Made by a program: the position numbers and the translations under genes. A DNA stretch of 64,000 nucleotides from Branchiostoma floridae. Taxonomy: Eukaryota > Chordata > Leptocardii > Amphioxiformes > Branchiostomatidae. Each line of letters begins with the position of its first letter. Positions within the stretch are counted from its first letter, which is position 1. The notes beneath the pieces were generated by a model. The model was not told where the DNA came from. It did not search any database and was given only the letters and a program-made list of their open reading frames with translations. The DNA lies in the NCBI RefSeq assembly GCF_000003815.2, contig NC_049989.1, forward strand, positions 11,303,273-11,367,272, given 5' to 3'. Below are positions 1 to 11,500 of this stretch, in pieces.

Positions 1-302
1 TCCCATCTGTTCCTGGTATTTTACCGATTGTTTTTATATTCCCCCTTTTCGTCATCAGTCTTCATCAGTCGTCTTCGTCATGATCATCGATACCATTATC
101 ATACACCTTTTTTGTATTGTTATAATCACGACGAACACCCACTGATTTAGACTGACTTATAAAGAACAATGAAAATCGCAGCAACGGGACATCTCTTGCA
201 TCCTATATCGGGACGTAGTTGCAATCCATAAGGTAAGACTAGCTATTTCTGTTGAAGATACTATCATACTTCTGGTTGAAAACAAAATTCAAAAGACCTC
301 AC

Positions 303-371
303 CATCATGTTCACAATTCTCCTCGAAGATGTCTGGATGAACCCTCTTGAACATCCCATTGTCACACAGGG
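303..371 (-). CDS. Gene A exon 5: cysteine half-module (C-x-N/D type)
   Basis: 69 nt, phase 1-1, acceptor TTCGATAG and donor GTGAGG. Contains LCDNGMFKR and FEENC, a second copy of the exon 3 type, showing that the two half-modules alternate. The next exon was not found in the remaining 300 bp and is probably outside the window. Confidence 0.7.
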
Positions 372-3300
372 CTATCGAAATAAAACACAAAATATTTAGC
401 GAAATAGAGAAAGTAACAATCCCGTTTCCGGAGATCGAGAAATCTATGTTGATATAGTAGATGAAATAATTGCAACATCTGCTAACTGAAACATAATAGA
501 CATGTTGCCACAGAAAATTGTCCACCGTAGCCAGTACATAGCACACTTAGATGGTGATTTTACACAAACGTTTAGGCGTCTATTCTACCACTGTAAAGCC
601 TTGGTAAGCAACTGTTTCATCAAATGTAAAATCGAATATGATATAGATCTGTTGAAGTGTCATTAATACTTTTGAACATCATTGGTAAAGTCAGTACGGT
701 TCGCTTACCGCATGCTTTCACAAGCTGCTCCTCCTTGAAGCTGTACAGGAGGTTCTCCCATCCGGCAGGGTTGAAGCAAATGGACGGAAATCCTGTAAAT
801 ATTGAAAATTTGAATTTGAAGCTGAACCACAATGATGGCTGGGAGCTGCCCAGTCCTACTTACCCCTACTCCGCAAGGCAGAAGATCCACGCAATTCTCG
901 ACCTAGTTCTCGCAATAGTTAACTCTCGCGAGAACTGGGTCACTCCGTGATCAAGATGGAATAATAGCCATCGAAAATTTGGAGGTGTTTATCTTTAAAA
1001 ATTAGTCACTGATTGATGAAAATTCTATTAACTGTGTACATACGTGACTCTTCAATGAAAATCTTAAATATCAATTGTAACGTCAGTTGATACTTGCATC
1101 AGGTTGGTAAATCAAAAAAGAAAAACTCATTCCGTAAGAACATATGCAATGACTTGTATCAGTTACTATAAGGATGTCGAGTAGGGATTCTTCTAGTCTG
1201 ACATGACCTTGAACCACGATTGCTGATCTAATGATTCTGCTGTCGAAGTCTTTTCAAAAACATATGGTTCATGCAAGCGCAAATGAGTTCATAGCACCAC
1301 ACATTTTTCATAGCACCATACTTTTCTGCACTATGGGGATATAAACACAGTAATTGAAGGGCTCTAATTGGCTGAGGGGTAGTGGCCATGTTCTAACATA
1401 AAACAAGGGCACAACCCGCCGTACGTTCAAATACGTCTACGCGCCAAAACGTGGGCAATCTTTTGGGATCCGTAAGTCTTAACTACCGCCTCCGTACGAA
1501 CTCGTAGGAAATCCAACGGATTTTTGGAACACGCAGACACGCCGTGGAATTTTGCGCAAGGGCAAAACTTTGTGTGTCATCGACATCGGGCTACGTATTG
1601 GCCCCCCGTACGAGCCAGAACGGGCGACGCGCCTGCCCTGTACAGCCTGAACGTTTTCAGAAATACGTGGCGGACATGGCCTTCCAAAAAAAAAAACGAA
1701 CAAATTGCATGTACGGCGGGTTGGGCTCTTAGCTTAACATACAAGACTTACCGCCCTTGCCATATCCACAGTGCCTCTCAAACAGCGGCATGTGCATCTT
1801 CAGGAACTCATCGTGGGAGCAGAGGCCTACAATGATTCTAATTGCTTAGTGACAGGACGTCATACATTTTACAAGAAAAAGAAATGATTTAAGCAATTGT
1901 TACGGGGAAATGTAATAAAAGAACAGTGTACTACATCATAAATTCATTTCGATAATATGGTACATTGTTAAACAATACATACAATACATACAATACATAC
2001 CACAAGCCAAATGACTTGGGCACTAATGGCAGTTAAGACTTCCTTTTCGGGGCAATTGTGAGTAAATTCTAAACGTCTTAATTACTCTCTAAGTGTCTTG
2101 TTAGTGATTGAAATATTCTATTCTCTATTTTTCTAATAGCCAACAGTTCTGAGGACCAGCCTGATGTGTTTTGTTATTCTATCAAAACCTCCTCTATTCT
2201 ATCCAAGAAAAGCTTATTTTAAGAAAATACAAAGTCACTGACCACATGTCGTGATGGTTTTCTCTTGGTTCCCTTCTTCCTGTAGCAGTGCGTCCCACAC
2301 CAAGATATTGTCGCAATCAACTGTTCACACAAAAGAACATGAAATTGTACTTTTGTGACATAGCCTCATATCCTGTAATCTATGTAAACTGAACTTTTTA
2401 AAGTTCTCCATTCGTCCATACGTGCACTGGATAGCAATATACATCATTACTTAATACAGGATATGGCAGTACAGTGTGTTTTACATTTTTATCACATGAT
2501 TTCTCTTTTGCATAGCATTATATATATATATATATTGGCCTAAGTGGACAGATATGGGGTCGGAACATGATAGAAGTACATCGAATATTTCTCTACTTGT
2601 TTTTGGTAGTGTTGTTCTATTGTTACGTATGGTCAATAACCTTTTCCTTTCATTATAATAAGGACATAACATCAGGAAATGATATTCATCTTCAATACAG
2701 TCTTTGCAGATGGGACACATTTTTTCTCATATATACAATCACAGTTGACGCTTTGGTGTCCGTATGTGATCTTCTTGACTACAATATTGATTGGCAATAA
2801 AACTGCCCAGCAGCAAAAAACAAGAGGTGTCAGTTACTTTTGCATAATGGAGATACGTGTACATGTTCTTATCGTAAATTACGGGGTTAAACTAAAACTT
2901 TTCTACAATGTGCTGTGTGAGACCTAAAAGAAAACGGAGCTTGCTTACTGTGTCCAGAGTCTTTACTCTTCACGAGTTGCCGCGCCAGATCCTTCAAGCC
3001 TTGGTCATCTCTTACATCTGCCGCGGCTTCCTCGCTATTGCGAACTGTATTGAAGTTAGGGGGTGGGGAGGGGGGTGATGGGAAATATGTCACAAAGAGA
3101 ACTGCAGTCATTGAACTCAAGATACATTACAGCAGACGACTTATTTAGTTTGCTGAGGTAGAAACTAGCTAGAGTCTGCCAGAACCAGACTACGCTGGCT
3201 GTTATTGTGAGAAAAATTTACCAGCGGAGTATTGCTACCAGAGGGTTTGACCGGCCGCACAACATGAGTACCTATCTTCATAGGGGTGTTACAAGAAGGA

Positions 3301-4419
3301 GATTGACAACTCTAGATATGTGTGATTAACTGTATGGACTACTAACTCCTCTGCGAAATCCTTTATTCCACTTGGCCAAATTCTGCTATTTTTTAAGCAG
3401 TTATTTTGGTGGAGACTATGCATTACAGGAACATTAGCAACCAAAGCAATGTCTAGATCCAACACCCACAACGTACTCACCATGCATTAACTATTTCTTT
3501 GTGTTGATGTTATCTTTTGGTCGCCAGCTATGGGCGCAGTCACAATTTTACATGACAAAGACGCAGGCAAACAAGTGGAAAACTTCTTGCGTGACAGTTC
3601 TTAATCAAATGATTTAACGCTTCGCTCTATACGAAAATGGAAATTGAACAAGGTGACAATATCACATGTATTCATACAGGTTGTGTTACGTTATCAACGT
3701 TGCACAAGTAGTAGTATGATTTCACAAAGGTCGGAAATCTAAATTCAGTAGATGAATTTGTACTGAAATTGGAATCTTTACATTAGCTCCTTAAAGATCA
3801 TATGAGATATGAAGTCAAGATAAGCTTGGATATGCCTAGAGCTTAGCACATGATTCTAAAATATTGAAGGTCTTTCTACTACTAGTATAAGTAGAATTAT
3901 AAGCTAAGTGCTGATTGGACTGTGAACGCGTGACCTTGCTTAAGACCAGTTCGACTAATGTCGTCATTCAACCTACTTTCCCACGATCGTTTAGAGTTTT
4001 CTCCAAGTCCATGCAGAACCTTTTTCTTATAAACGATTCTTAAGTCAAATAGAAGTGCTCCCCTTGGTGTCAAAGCTTTATAAGATGCTATAACACATGT
4101 ATACATTTGCATAACTTAGACACATCCAATTAGCAACTAACCAGGTACTAGCTATTGCAGCTAAAAGTCAGTTGCTGTTTTAGTTTTAAGGATAAAACAT
4201 TATAAAAACTCGTTATAAACATTCAATAATATAGAAATATATATGACTCAAACATCTGGATTTTTAAGATCTGTTCGGAAAAATCAAATTTGTTCATGAG
4301 CCCCCCTCCCCATAATTAGCATATGCAACCAAGTGTATCGGATACTTACGTGATTTCGATGTTACAGTGTATACCTCTAGCAGCAGCAAAGCAAGGATCA
4401 ATTTGACGTTCTTTTTCAT
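303..4419 (-). CDS. Gene A: secreted cysteine-pair repeat protein (5 exons seen, 3' end outside window)
   Basis: Not recognised as a named gene. Exons, in transcript order, are 4350-4419, 2949-3044, 1752-1826, 709-792 and 303-371. All junctions are phase 1 and the joined frame has no stop. The first exon encodes a classic signal peptide, so the product should enter the secretory pathway. After a charged spacer, exons alternate between a half-module C-x-D/N-x-x-F...F-x3-C (exons 3 and 5) and a half-module C...W...F...C (exon 4). The same half-modules occur four times as pairs in gene C, which suggests common descent. Transcription runs off the left edge with no stop codon found, so the length is unknown. 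Small exons between those listed could have been missed. The function is unknown; an extracellular structural or binding role is inference. Confidence 0.72.
709..792 (-). CDS. Gene A exon 4: cysteine half-module (C...W type)
   Basis: 84 nt, phase 1-1, acceptor ATTTACAG and donor GTAAGC. Contains ICFNPAGWENLL and LVKAC, i.e. C...W...F...C, comparable to DCxxWxxW...MxxC in gene C but more diverged. Confidence 0.75.
898..1050 (+). mobile_element. Inverted-repeat element, family M2 (partial copy)
   Basis: Shares the core TCTCGCGAGAACTGGGTCAC and the tail TTAGTCACTGATTGATGAAAA with copies at 37936-37976, 44761-44892 and the palindromic copy at 56590-56866. It lies in a gene A intron and has no coding capacity. 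Confidence 0.7.
1402..1735. mobile_element. MITE-like element, family M5, copy 1
   Basis: About 330 bp bounded by inverted termini AAGGGCACAACCCGCC and GGCGGGTTGGGCTCTT. A second copy lies in opposite orientation at 21098-21415. It encodes no transposase; the short open frames on both strands are shadows of the palindromic ends. Its right end lies about 10 bp from the gene A exon 3 donor signal. Confidence 0.75.
1752..1826 (-). CDS. Gene A exon 3: cysteine half-module (C-x-D type)
   Basis: 75 nt, phase 1-1, acceptor ATTGTAG and donor GTAAGTC. Begins LCSHDEF and has its second cysteine in FERHC. Spacing matches the C-K-D-x-A-F...F...C half-module of gene C. An inverted-repeat element ends about 15 bp beyond the donor. 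Confidence 0.75.
2481..2720 (-). pseudogene. Non-LTR retrotransposon C-terminal fragment
   Basis: An open remnant reading CPICKDCIEDEYHFLMLCP followed by Y-x3-R-x3-L is the C-terminal cysteine/His pattern (CxxC...E-x-HFL-x-CP) downstream of the reverse transcriptase in Jockey/CR1-type LINEs. Only this tail is present, 5'-truncated as usual. It ends near a TA microsatellite (2520-2536) and lies in the gene A intron between exons 2 and 3. Confidence 0.7.
2949..3044 (-). CDS. Gene A exon 2: charged spacer
   Basis: 96 nt, phase 1-1, between acceptor ...AATACAG and donor GTAAGC. Encodes a hydrophilic Glu/Asp/Lys/Arg-rich stretch (contains SEEAAADVRDDQ and LVKSKD) without cysteine. It joins exon 1 in frame (split codon CTT, Leu). 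It may be a propeptide or helical spacer. Confidence 0.7.
4350..4419 (-). CDS. Gene A exon 1: start codon and signal peptide
   Basis: Encodes 23 residues starting MKKNVK, followed by a hydrophobic core rich in Leu (ILALLLL) and a small/polar region (TVTSKS), the usual n-h-c layout of a signal peptide. The ATG complement is at 4417-4419. The exon ends after one base of a codon at a strong donor (GTAAGTATC, 4341-4349). No upstream in-frame coding is needed, so this is the likely initiator. Confidence 0.75.
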
Positions 4420-7400
4420 ACTGACAGATCCCCTGGGCGTTCAGTCAAGAAAAGTACACCTTTTTTCAGCGCTAGAATTCGGCGAGAACTATATGTCTTC
4501 TAATCGGGGACAGTTCTGTACTGAGACGTAATGCCCCCAAATGAGTACGAAGTTGTCCGTCCGGTTTTCTTGAGGTAATTATGCTACACCAAGATTTGTG
4601 GGAAGCTTGCATTAGGCCACAGCAAGTAAATTTTATGGATGACATCCTCTGCAGACTGCAAAAATAGTGCGATAGGGCGAAAAAAAAACGAGATGGGCGA
4701 AAAAAAACAAGATGGCTACATTTTCAAAAATAGGTACCATGAAGTTGTGATGAATGTTGTAACAAGAATTAAAGTGACAAAACATGGTATCAGAGCCAAC
4801 AAGGCATTCATTTCTGTATTCAAGGCATGAACTGGTGTGGTAAAAGTGACACTAGTGTGTTAGACTGGCATCACCAACAAAGTTGGTAACCAGACTCATG
4901 GCTTCCATATTGGTGTCACGTTTACAACTATCCGATAAGTTTTATTTATACAACTACAGTCCTGGGTACCTCGCCAGTGTCACTTCTACAAGTACAACAA
5001 TTAGGCTACAACACAGCATATTTGCCCATTTTGGTACGGTATCCCTGCAGAAGAGAAAAAAATCTTGTTTTTTTCTGAAATCAGGCGAAAATTAATGCGC
5101 GCGCTGATGTCATCCATAAATTTACTTGCTGTGGCCTTAGCGGCTTTTCCGAATCAGTCGGTCGGAAAGAAGGTATGACTTGTAACTTTAGACTTGCCTT
5201 CTTTTTTGGGTTTTCATAAAATTTGACAGACAATGAAGATGCTACAATGGTGTTTCTGCAACAAACGGCTGAAATTTCATCAAGATTTACTTTAAAGTCA
5301 GATTTACACCTTCCTCAACAGCACATTACTCATGACAAAGCTATAGGTATATAGATGAAATATAATGACAGTAATTTTTAAAAGCCTACCTCAGTAATGA
5401 AGTGATTTCTATCAGTTCAATTGATTACTGGTAGCCGAACAAGACCAAAGTAGCTTGGTAACGAGAGGTAATAGACTGTCTAGATTTGTAAATTTATTCA
5501 CAATAGCGTTAGTAATAGCTTAGAGACTTTTAATGTGTTTTGGTTTGCTTCATGAAGATGTGGTCTTTCAGGGCTGTTTTCTTGCCCTGCAAGTCTGACA
5601 AACTTCGCTAGTGGTCACAATTGTACAGAAAAGTCACAAGCAGAAATGGGAGTCAAGTAGCATAGTAACAATCACACGTTCTTCATTTTCGAATTCGTTG
5701 ATGTAAGTGTGTCTCTTTCAGTATTCAAACAGCGTTATTGAAGGCAAGCACCGATGGCAAGCGGACGAATCTTGCCGTACTAGTATACTTAAACATGTTA
5801 CACCCTCTTTTCACTAGTCTACTAGAGGCTGTGATCACTGATCATATGAGCAACCTAAGATTTGACACCTCGCTCAACGAATTCAATAGGTAGAGAATGA
5901 AATTTTATGTTAATTCTCTTCGCCAAGAAGAGTAATGTTTTCGGTTATTCCATGGAGTGTTGGGTCTATATGTAGGTCAACAGCATATAACTCGAGAAAT
6001 TGTGGAAGGAACTTTGTGATTTTTGATAGGTGTGTAGCGGTTGTCGAAAGGAATGCCAAGTTCGAAAGCGGTTTACCTGGCGTTTTCCTACGCCACTGCT
6101 GTGAGCTTTGTATTTTTGTGCGCTTGTTTGTGTATACTTTAATTCATGTTGAACCTGATAGCTACTGCAACGTCAATACTAGCCTAGATCCTTAAATATT
6201 ATGTTTAATCACGTGTGTTTGATCGTTATTCCTTTATTATGAATTTTGATTTAATTAAGGCTTGTAAGGTAGATATTCATGCACAACAAGACAATTCAGC
6301 CTCTGACTGGCAGACCCTTGTTTTTTTACCAATGAACTATTTGATGATGAAATGCACATTATTTTTGATAATGAAATCAAGGGTGGCACGAATCCAATTT
6401 TGGTTGCTGTACGGTCGCTTAGTGGTCACCTTAGAGATGCCATGGGGTCTTAGGAGATCACCTAGAATTGCTTTAACAGCGAATGTGATGGAAAGACAAA
6501 CTTCTAGATAATAATATCAGAGTTCGAGTCTTTAGTCCGAGGTACAGCGAGCTATTGTGCTCTTGTGTGTTTGGCTGGTTCCTCAATGTACATGGCTTTG
6601 AGCCCTTGGGCCCAACACCTGGTCTTCATATTTTATTAATATTCCCTTAAAAGGACAAAACTCTTTGAAGAAACAGAACATCACAGAAGGGTTATCTTGT
6701 ACAAACAGTGACTTTAATCACAGTTCACCGAACATACACTGATGCGTTTCACATTACGTTGCGTGAAAGCGCCGAATGGCCTTGGCGTGAATAATCTGCT
6801 AGTATATAACATTAGATGCACCAATAGTCGACATCTGCAATTGGAACTGTATGGATGATACAAAATTCAATCATAAGCACACACAAAAAAAACATACGAA
6901 TATCCCAGAAGCTATTTCTTTGAAACTAGCTAGTTTTTGTTAAGATAAAGTATCTTGCTTTGAGGAGAATCATCACTATGTTACCAACGAGGAACCTGCT
7001 TACGCTAGATACAATCATAGCCATGGACAAATGTTTACTGCAAACTCTTCTTTTTGCACACGGCTATTGTTCTGGTAAAGTGATGAGGTTGTCACACATG
7101 GATTTATTTTGCCAAACACTTATCTTATGACTTGTACATGGCTCTGTGACGTAATGTCAACCATATGCAACAAACTGCCTTTTGCATGCCCCTAGTTTCA
7201 ATTCCTTCTATTTAACTTTAAAGCAAAGAAACGTAATGTGGTTTTCAACCCAGGTTTACTTTTACATTTGTATACAACAATGCAGAATCAATGGCCAATA
7301 TGACTACCAAACTTACAAATGTTGTGAAGACATAATTCTTGAAGGCAGATGTAACTTAATCGTACAAAATAGTGGCCTTTAAGAGCAAAAGCCAGGCTTA

Positions 7401-8086
7401 TTGTATAAACATAGTAAGTCATGAGTTTGCAAGCGATTGGGCGATATATAATGAAGACCACATTGACATGGTGACAGCTCCTAGCTATAAAGGAAGCAAA
7501 TTGAATTAAAGATACGTCTTCGTTGTCAACAAAACAAACAAAATGGTACGTGGAAGAAAATACAGATACACCGAAGCGTCACTTTCTACAAAAGCTCCAT
7601 TGCCAAGTTCAGCCAGGCTATACAATACGTACTTGCCTTGCAACAGTGAAGCCAGCACCATTAAGAAGTACCCTAACCACCTTTAACTTGCCGTTAACTA
7701 GTCTATCTTCGAGATAACACAAATGTTAGCTGTTGAACAAGTGGTAAGTATTTACGCATTATAAACAAAATACATCAAACTAGTGGATACCTAAACAAGG
7801 TAGAGATAGCGTCAAACGAAGGATGATGTTACTTGTTAACCTACAACCTGACACAACGATAAAAATCAAGATAAAACATACTACATTTTTACTGAGAGAT
7901 CTGAATGTCTAATCTATAGTGATATCTAAAAGCTACAGGGAAAGCATATGCTCTCCATAAAAAAATGAAAACAACGCACAAACAAAAGGATTTATCAATT
8001 TCTGACTGCATTAGAAAAATAAGTTGCGTGGTGGCTTTCTAACTATTCCCTTCTTCCCCCTGGTATTCTGCCATTCCCAAGATGCT
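4420..8086. other. Intergenic region between gene A start and gene B end
   Basis: AT-rich DNA with no exon I can support. It holds the inverted-repeat element at 4614-5138 and a short match near 5870-5925 to the repeat motif CTCAACGAATTC seen at 18600 and 24186. The gene A promoter must lie at its left end, but no TATA box or clear initiator is obvious. Confidence 0.6.
4614..5138. mobile_element. Non-autonomous DNA transposon with ~32 bp terminal inverted repeats, family M6
   Basis: The left end AGGCCACAGCAAGTAAATTT continues to GGATGACATC; the right end is its inverted match (GATGTCATCC ... TTGCTGTGGCCT). The 525 bp interior has no transposase. Partial relatives share the inner terminal motif near 21628-21660 and 31735-31775. 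Confidence 0.8.
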
Positions 8087-8508
8087 TTATTTCTTCTTAC
8101 TAAATAGTGACTTAAAAAATCCCCCGATGCCGCCTTTACCCCCGCCTCCCATTGCTCCCGCCAAGTCCGGACCGCCTAGTTGCGTGGCGAGGCCTGCTAG
8201 TAGAGCGGGGTTGAAGCCGCCGCCACCGCCGCCGCTGTCTCCACCACCTCCGCCGCCCAGCATCCCGCTCATCCCGCCCAGGTTCTTCAGCATGCCCGTG
8301 TTCAGCCCGGGGATTCCCGCTCCTCCTCCTCCTGAGCCTCCCTTCGAGTTGTTCTTCACCAGCATCTTCAGAAGGCCTCCGAGTGGACCGAGCTTCTTCA
8401 AGATCCCCATCTTCTCCAGGGTTGCCAGGTTCTTGGGCGTGGCGAGTGCCATGAGCTTATCCATGATTCCATGGGGATCCTCATCCTCCTCGTCATCGTC
8501 GTCTTTCG
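8087..8508 (-). CDS. Gene B exon 5: acidic run, amphipathic helix, Gly-rich tail, stop
   Basis: 422 nt including stop TAA (complement at 8087-8089). Acceptor is a T-run followed by TAG. Encodes KDDDDEEDED, then a Leu/Met/Lys stretch, then Gly-rich sequence (GGGGGGDSGGGGGG), ending FFKSLFSKKK. GC content is much higher than in the flanks. The opposite strand is open as a Pro-rich shadow. An AATAAA overlaps the stop codon. Confidence 0.85.
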
Positions 8509-11500
8509 CTAAAAAAATCAGATGAACACGAGGATAAGTGTTAAATCATTCTAGTCTTATCTACAAACATATAAAAACAATGGAATTTGTAGACTATCAC
8601 GTTTTATTTATTTCTTTTTAAATTTCAGGATATAATGTGCAGCAACAGTTTTACTACTCTATAGCAGATAAAATACTTACTAGATATTTTTCGTGATAAA
8701 CGAATTGTGAAACAGCATGAAATACACAATGAAGAGTCTAGCAAAACAGTTTCTATAGGACACAAGGAAGACATTTTACCAAATGCACAGCGATGACAAT
8801 ATCCATCATTGATAAAAACATAAGTTTGCAAAATTGCTTGATAGTAAAGAGACACTCACGTGGTTGTCCTGACTCTTCTCTCTTCTTTTGTCTCTCCTGT
8901 TTCCTTTTCTCGTAGTCTTCGTCTTTCACTGTAAGAAGGATAAAATTTGATGAGAATTGTATCAAATTTCTTATTCTTGCTGAGTTTATATCAGTGTGCA
9001 CTATTTATAAAGATGATGCCAATAAGTATGACTTGAAAACCATTCGAGGGTCTTTTTTACGATAGTTGCTCTAGATATGCAATGTGCATGCTTGTAACTT
9101 ACAAGTCTTTATTTATGTGGTCCAAATTGACAAAGAAATTGTAATAAAAAGATAAAGATCGCATGACAAAATGGCGGACAGTCTTCGCAGGCGTATATGA
9201 ATAGCACCTGTCATGTAACAACATGTCCCGTCCTAATTATCATATCTGGCTACATAAAGATCAGACTGAGGTGTTGGAAAGATTTCGACTCGAGGCGAGA
9301 AAATTGGACACGCCTAATTAAACAGGAAAATTGTTGTCTGACTGATGTGACCTAGGGTCAAATGTCACAGGTTGAAACAGAGAATCATGTTCTTTTTCCA
9401 TCATTCTACATTCAAAGGTAAAATGTGTTACTACTGCAACTGCGATTATATATCAACCTCCTCATATTATTTCACGACCCTCTAAATTACACAAGATCTA
9501 TTTGTTTCAACGTCTCTTGATCACGAGCTTGGTAATCAAAAGGACAATGACGAAATTTCTACGCCATATCCGTCCACTACAGGTTTAAAATTTAAAGAAC
9601 ATTTCGAATCCACTTCCTGATAGGAATCATGCACCTAGAGGGAGAGTCTTTTTATACTGATGAAAGTCGTTCGACCGTAAAAACTGTACTGCTGACAACT
9701 CAGTCTTCCGTGTAAAATCTAGCTCCGAATCCCTGACTTGTTCCTTTTACAGCGCACGGAGGCACCAAAGCGGATGAATAATTTAAGCTCCGTGTATTTC
9801 AGTGTCAAACGTGACGCACCAGTCACGTACAAGTGATTTTACGACACGCCATCTTGTGCAGCAACAACTGCAATCACAATATCAGTGTTATAAACTACTG
9901 TCACTATTTCTGATTGCAAAAATAGGTACATTCACATAGAATATTGCTTTGTTATCTACAACGATATTGAAACCAACAAACACTATTAGTTCAGCCCGAT
10001 TATAGCAATATATTTCAAATTTACTTGTGTGTTATCTTTACTGTTTATCCAACTTGAATTTTAAGATTCACATAGTATCTTAATTTCTACTTTGTACTTT
10101 GTATCTTGCAGTCGACCATAGGGATGTTGCTATACTTTTTTCGGGGTAATTTTAGATTAACAGAAATGCATCGATCTCTTTGTGACATACAGAGGCCCAC
10201 CTAAGCTGTGTTAATGACCCTTTGACTTGAAACAATTTTGAAGGGGGTTCTGCCATTATGTAAGGCTTCTTTATCATGCATTGCCAAAAACCACAAAGAC
10301 TTTTTGAAATTATAGTATAAACAGTAAGATATGACAGACGAGTTTATAGTAAAGGTACATGTATATTTTACGTTCAGGATCTCTTTGCGCTAATTTTGCT
10401 TAGTATGTAGTTTGCTAACTTAAAGTTAAATGTTGCGTCAGCTTACAATTATTGGTTTTCCTGGTTCTCTTTATTTCATTTCTGCTTCTCTCTATAAGTA
10501 CATCTTCTTCCTTATAATAGTGAGTCATGATCTCCGTGAAACAAACAGGTTTGGGCTGGCCCCTGGCCAGAAGACTGCAGAGGCCACGCGCACCCCCCGG
10601 CGATGGAAACTGCACCATGTTCCAAACAAATTGGTCGGTATGTCATAGTAGCTTCAAGTATTGGACGGTTGTATCTGACTGGCGTTAGACCCCCTTTCAA
10701 CAATCAACGTCTCCACTAGACAGAGGCCGTTGAGCGACAAATATGGATGAGATAGAGCTTTATGCTTTTGCGATGACGTTTATGGTCAACTTTTGACCAC
10801 TGTTTTTGTCAATGACGCTTCGGTTTATTTGTGTTGTCCTCTGGTTGTCTTCTACTCTTATTTACTGAATGTAACATGATTTGTTTTGTTATTCATGTGA
10901 GTGGGCCCCCTTGGAAATCAACTCCCAATAAGTTGAAGGGGGTACCCACTTGTCTGGAGATTAACTAGATAAATAAGTTAATGCTTGAATCGTGATTCGT
11001 AATGTAGAGGTACGATTTGAGAACAGTAAAACGTACAAAATACAATTCTTCATCAATGAAATTTGTTGGAAATATAAATCAAAGTTTTGGTCACTCAATA
11101 GTCGCTCAGCTGTTATTGCCTCATTTAGAACGGTGTATTTGATTTAGCATATTTAGCAGGTGTGGTCACATTCGTCGTACGATCCTCACAGTCGTCGTAC
11201 GATTTTCACGTCGTGGAATTTTCAAGAAGGCTGTGACAGAACCAACCACTGACAAGGATCTAAGACAGCCTTTTCCTTGACAAGACAGCTCAATCTTGAA
11301 CGACTTTCGAGAATGGGCTCGCTCAGACTTCGATCGTACGACAATCGTGGGACGTACGTGACCGGGTCGTTACTGAAAGATGTTTAAGTAGGACTTACCT
11401 GGTTCCTCTGTTGTAAGAAGGTAACCCCACAGCAGTAGAGAGGACGGCAAACGGTGGAAGGCGGGAGAAGGGGGAAAGAAAACAAAGAAACATTAAGCAC

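Noticed and set aside
8082-8525. Plus-strand Pro-rich open frame opposite gene B exon 5
   Set aside because: Antisense shadow of a GC-rich Gly-coding exon; no splice or start support.
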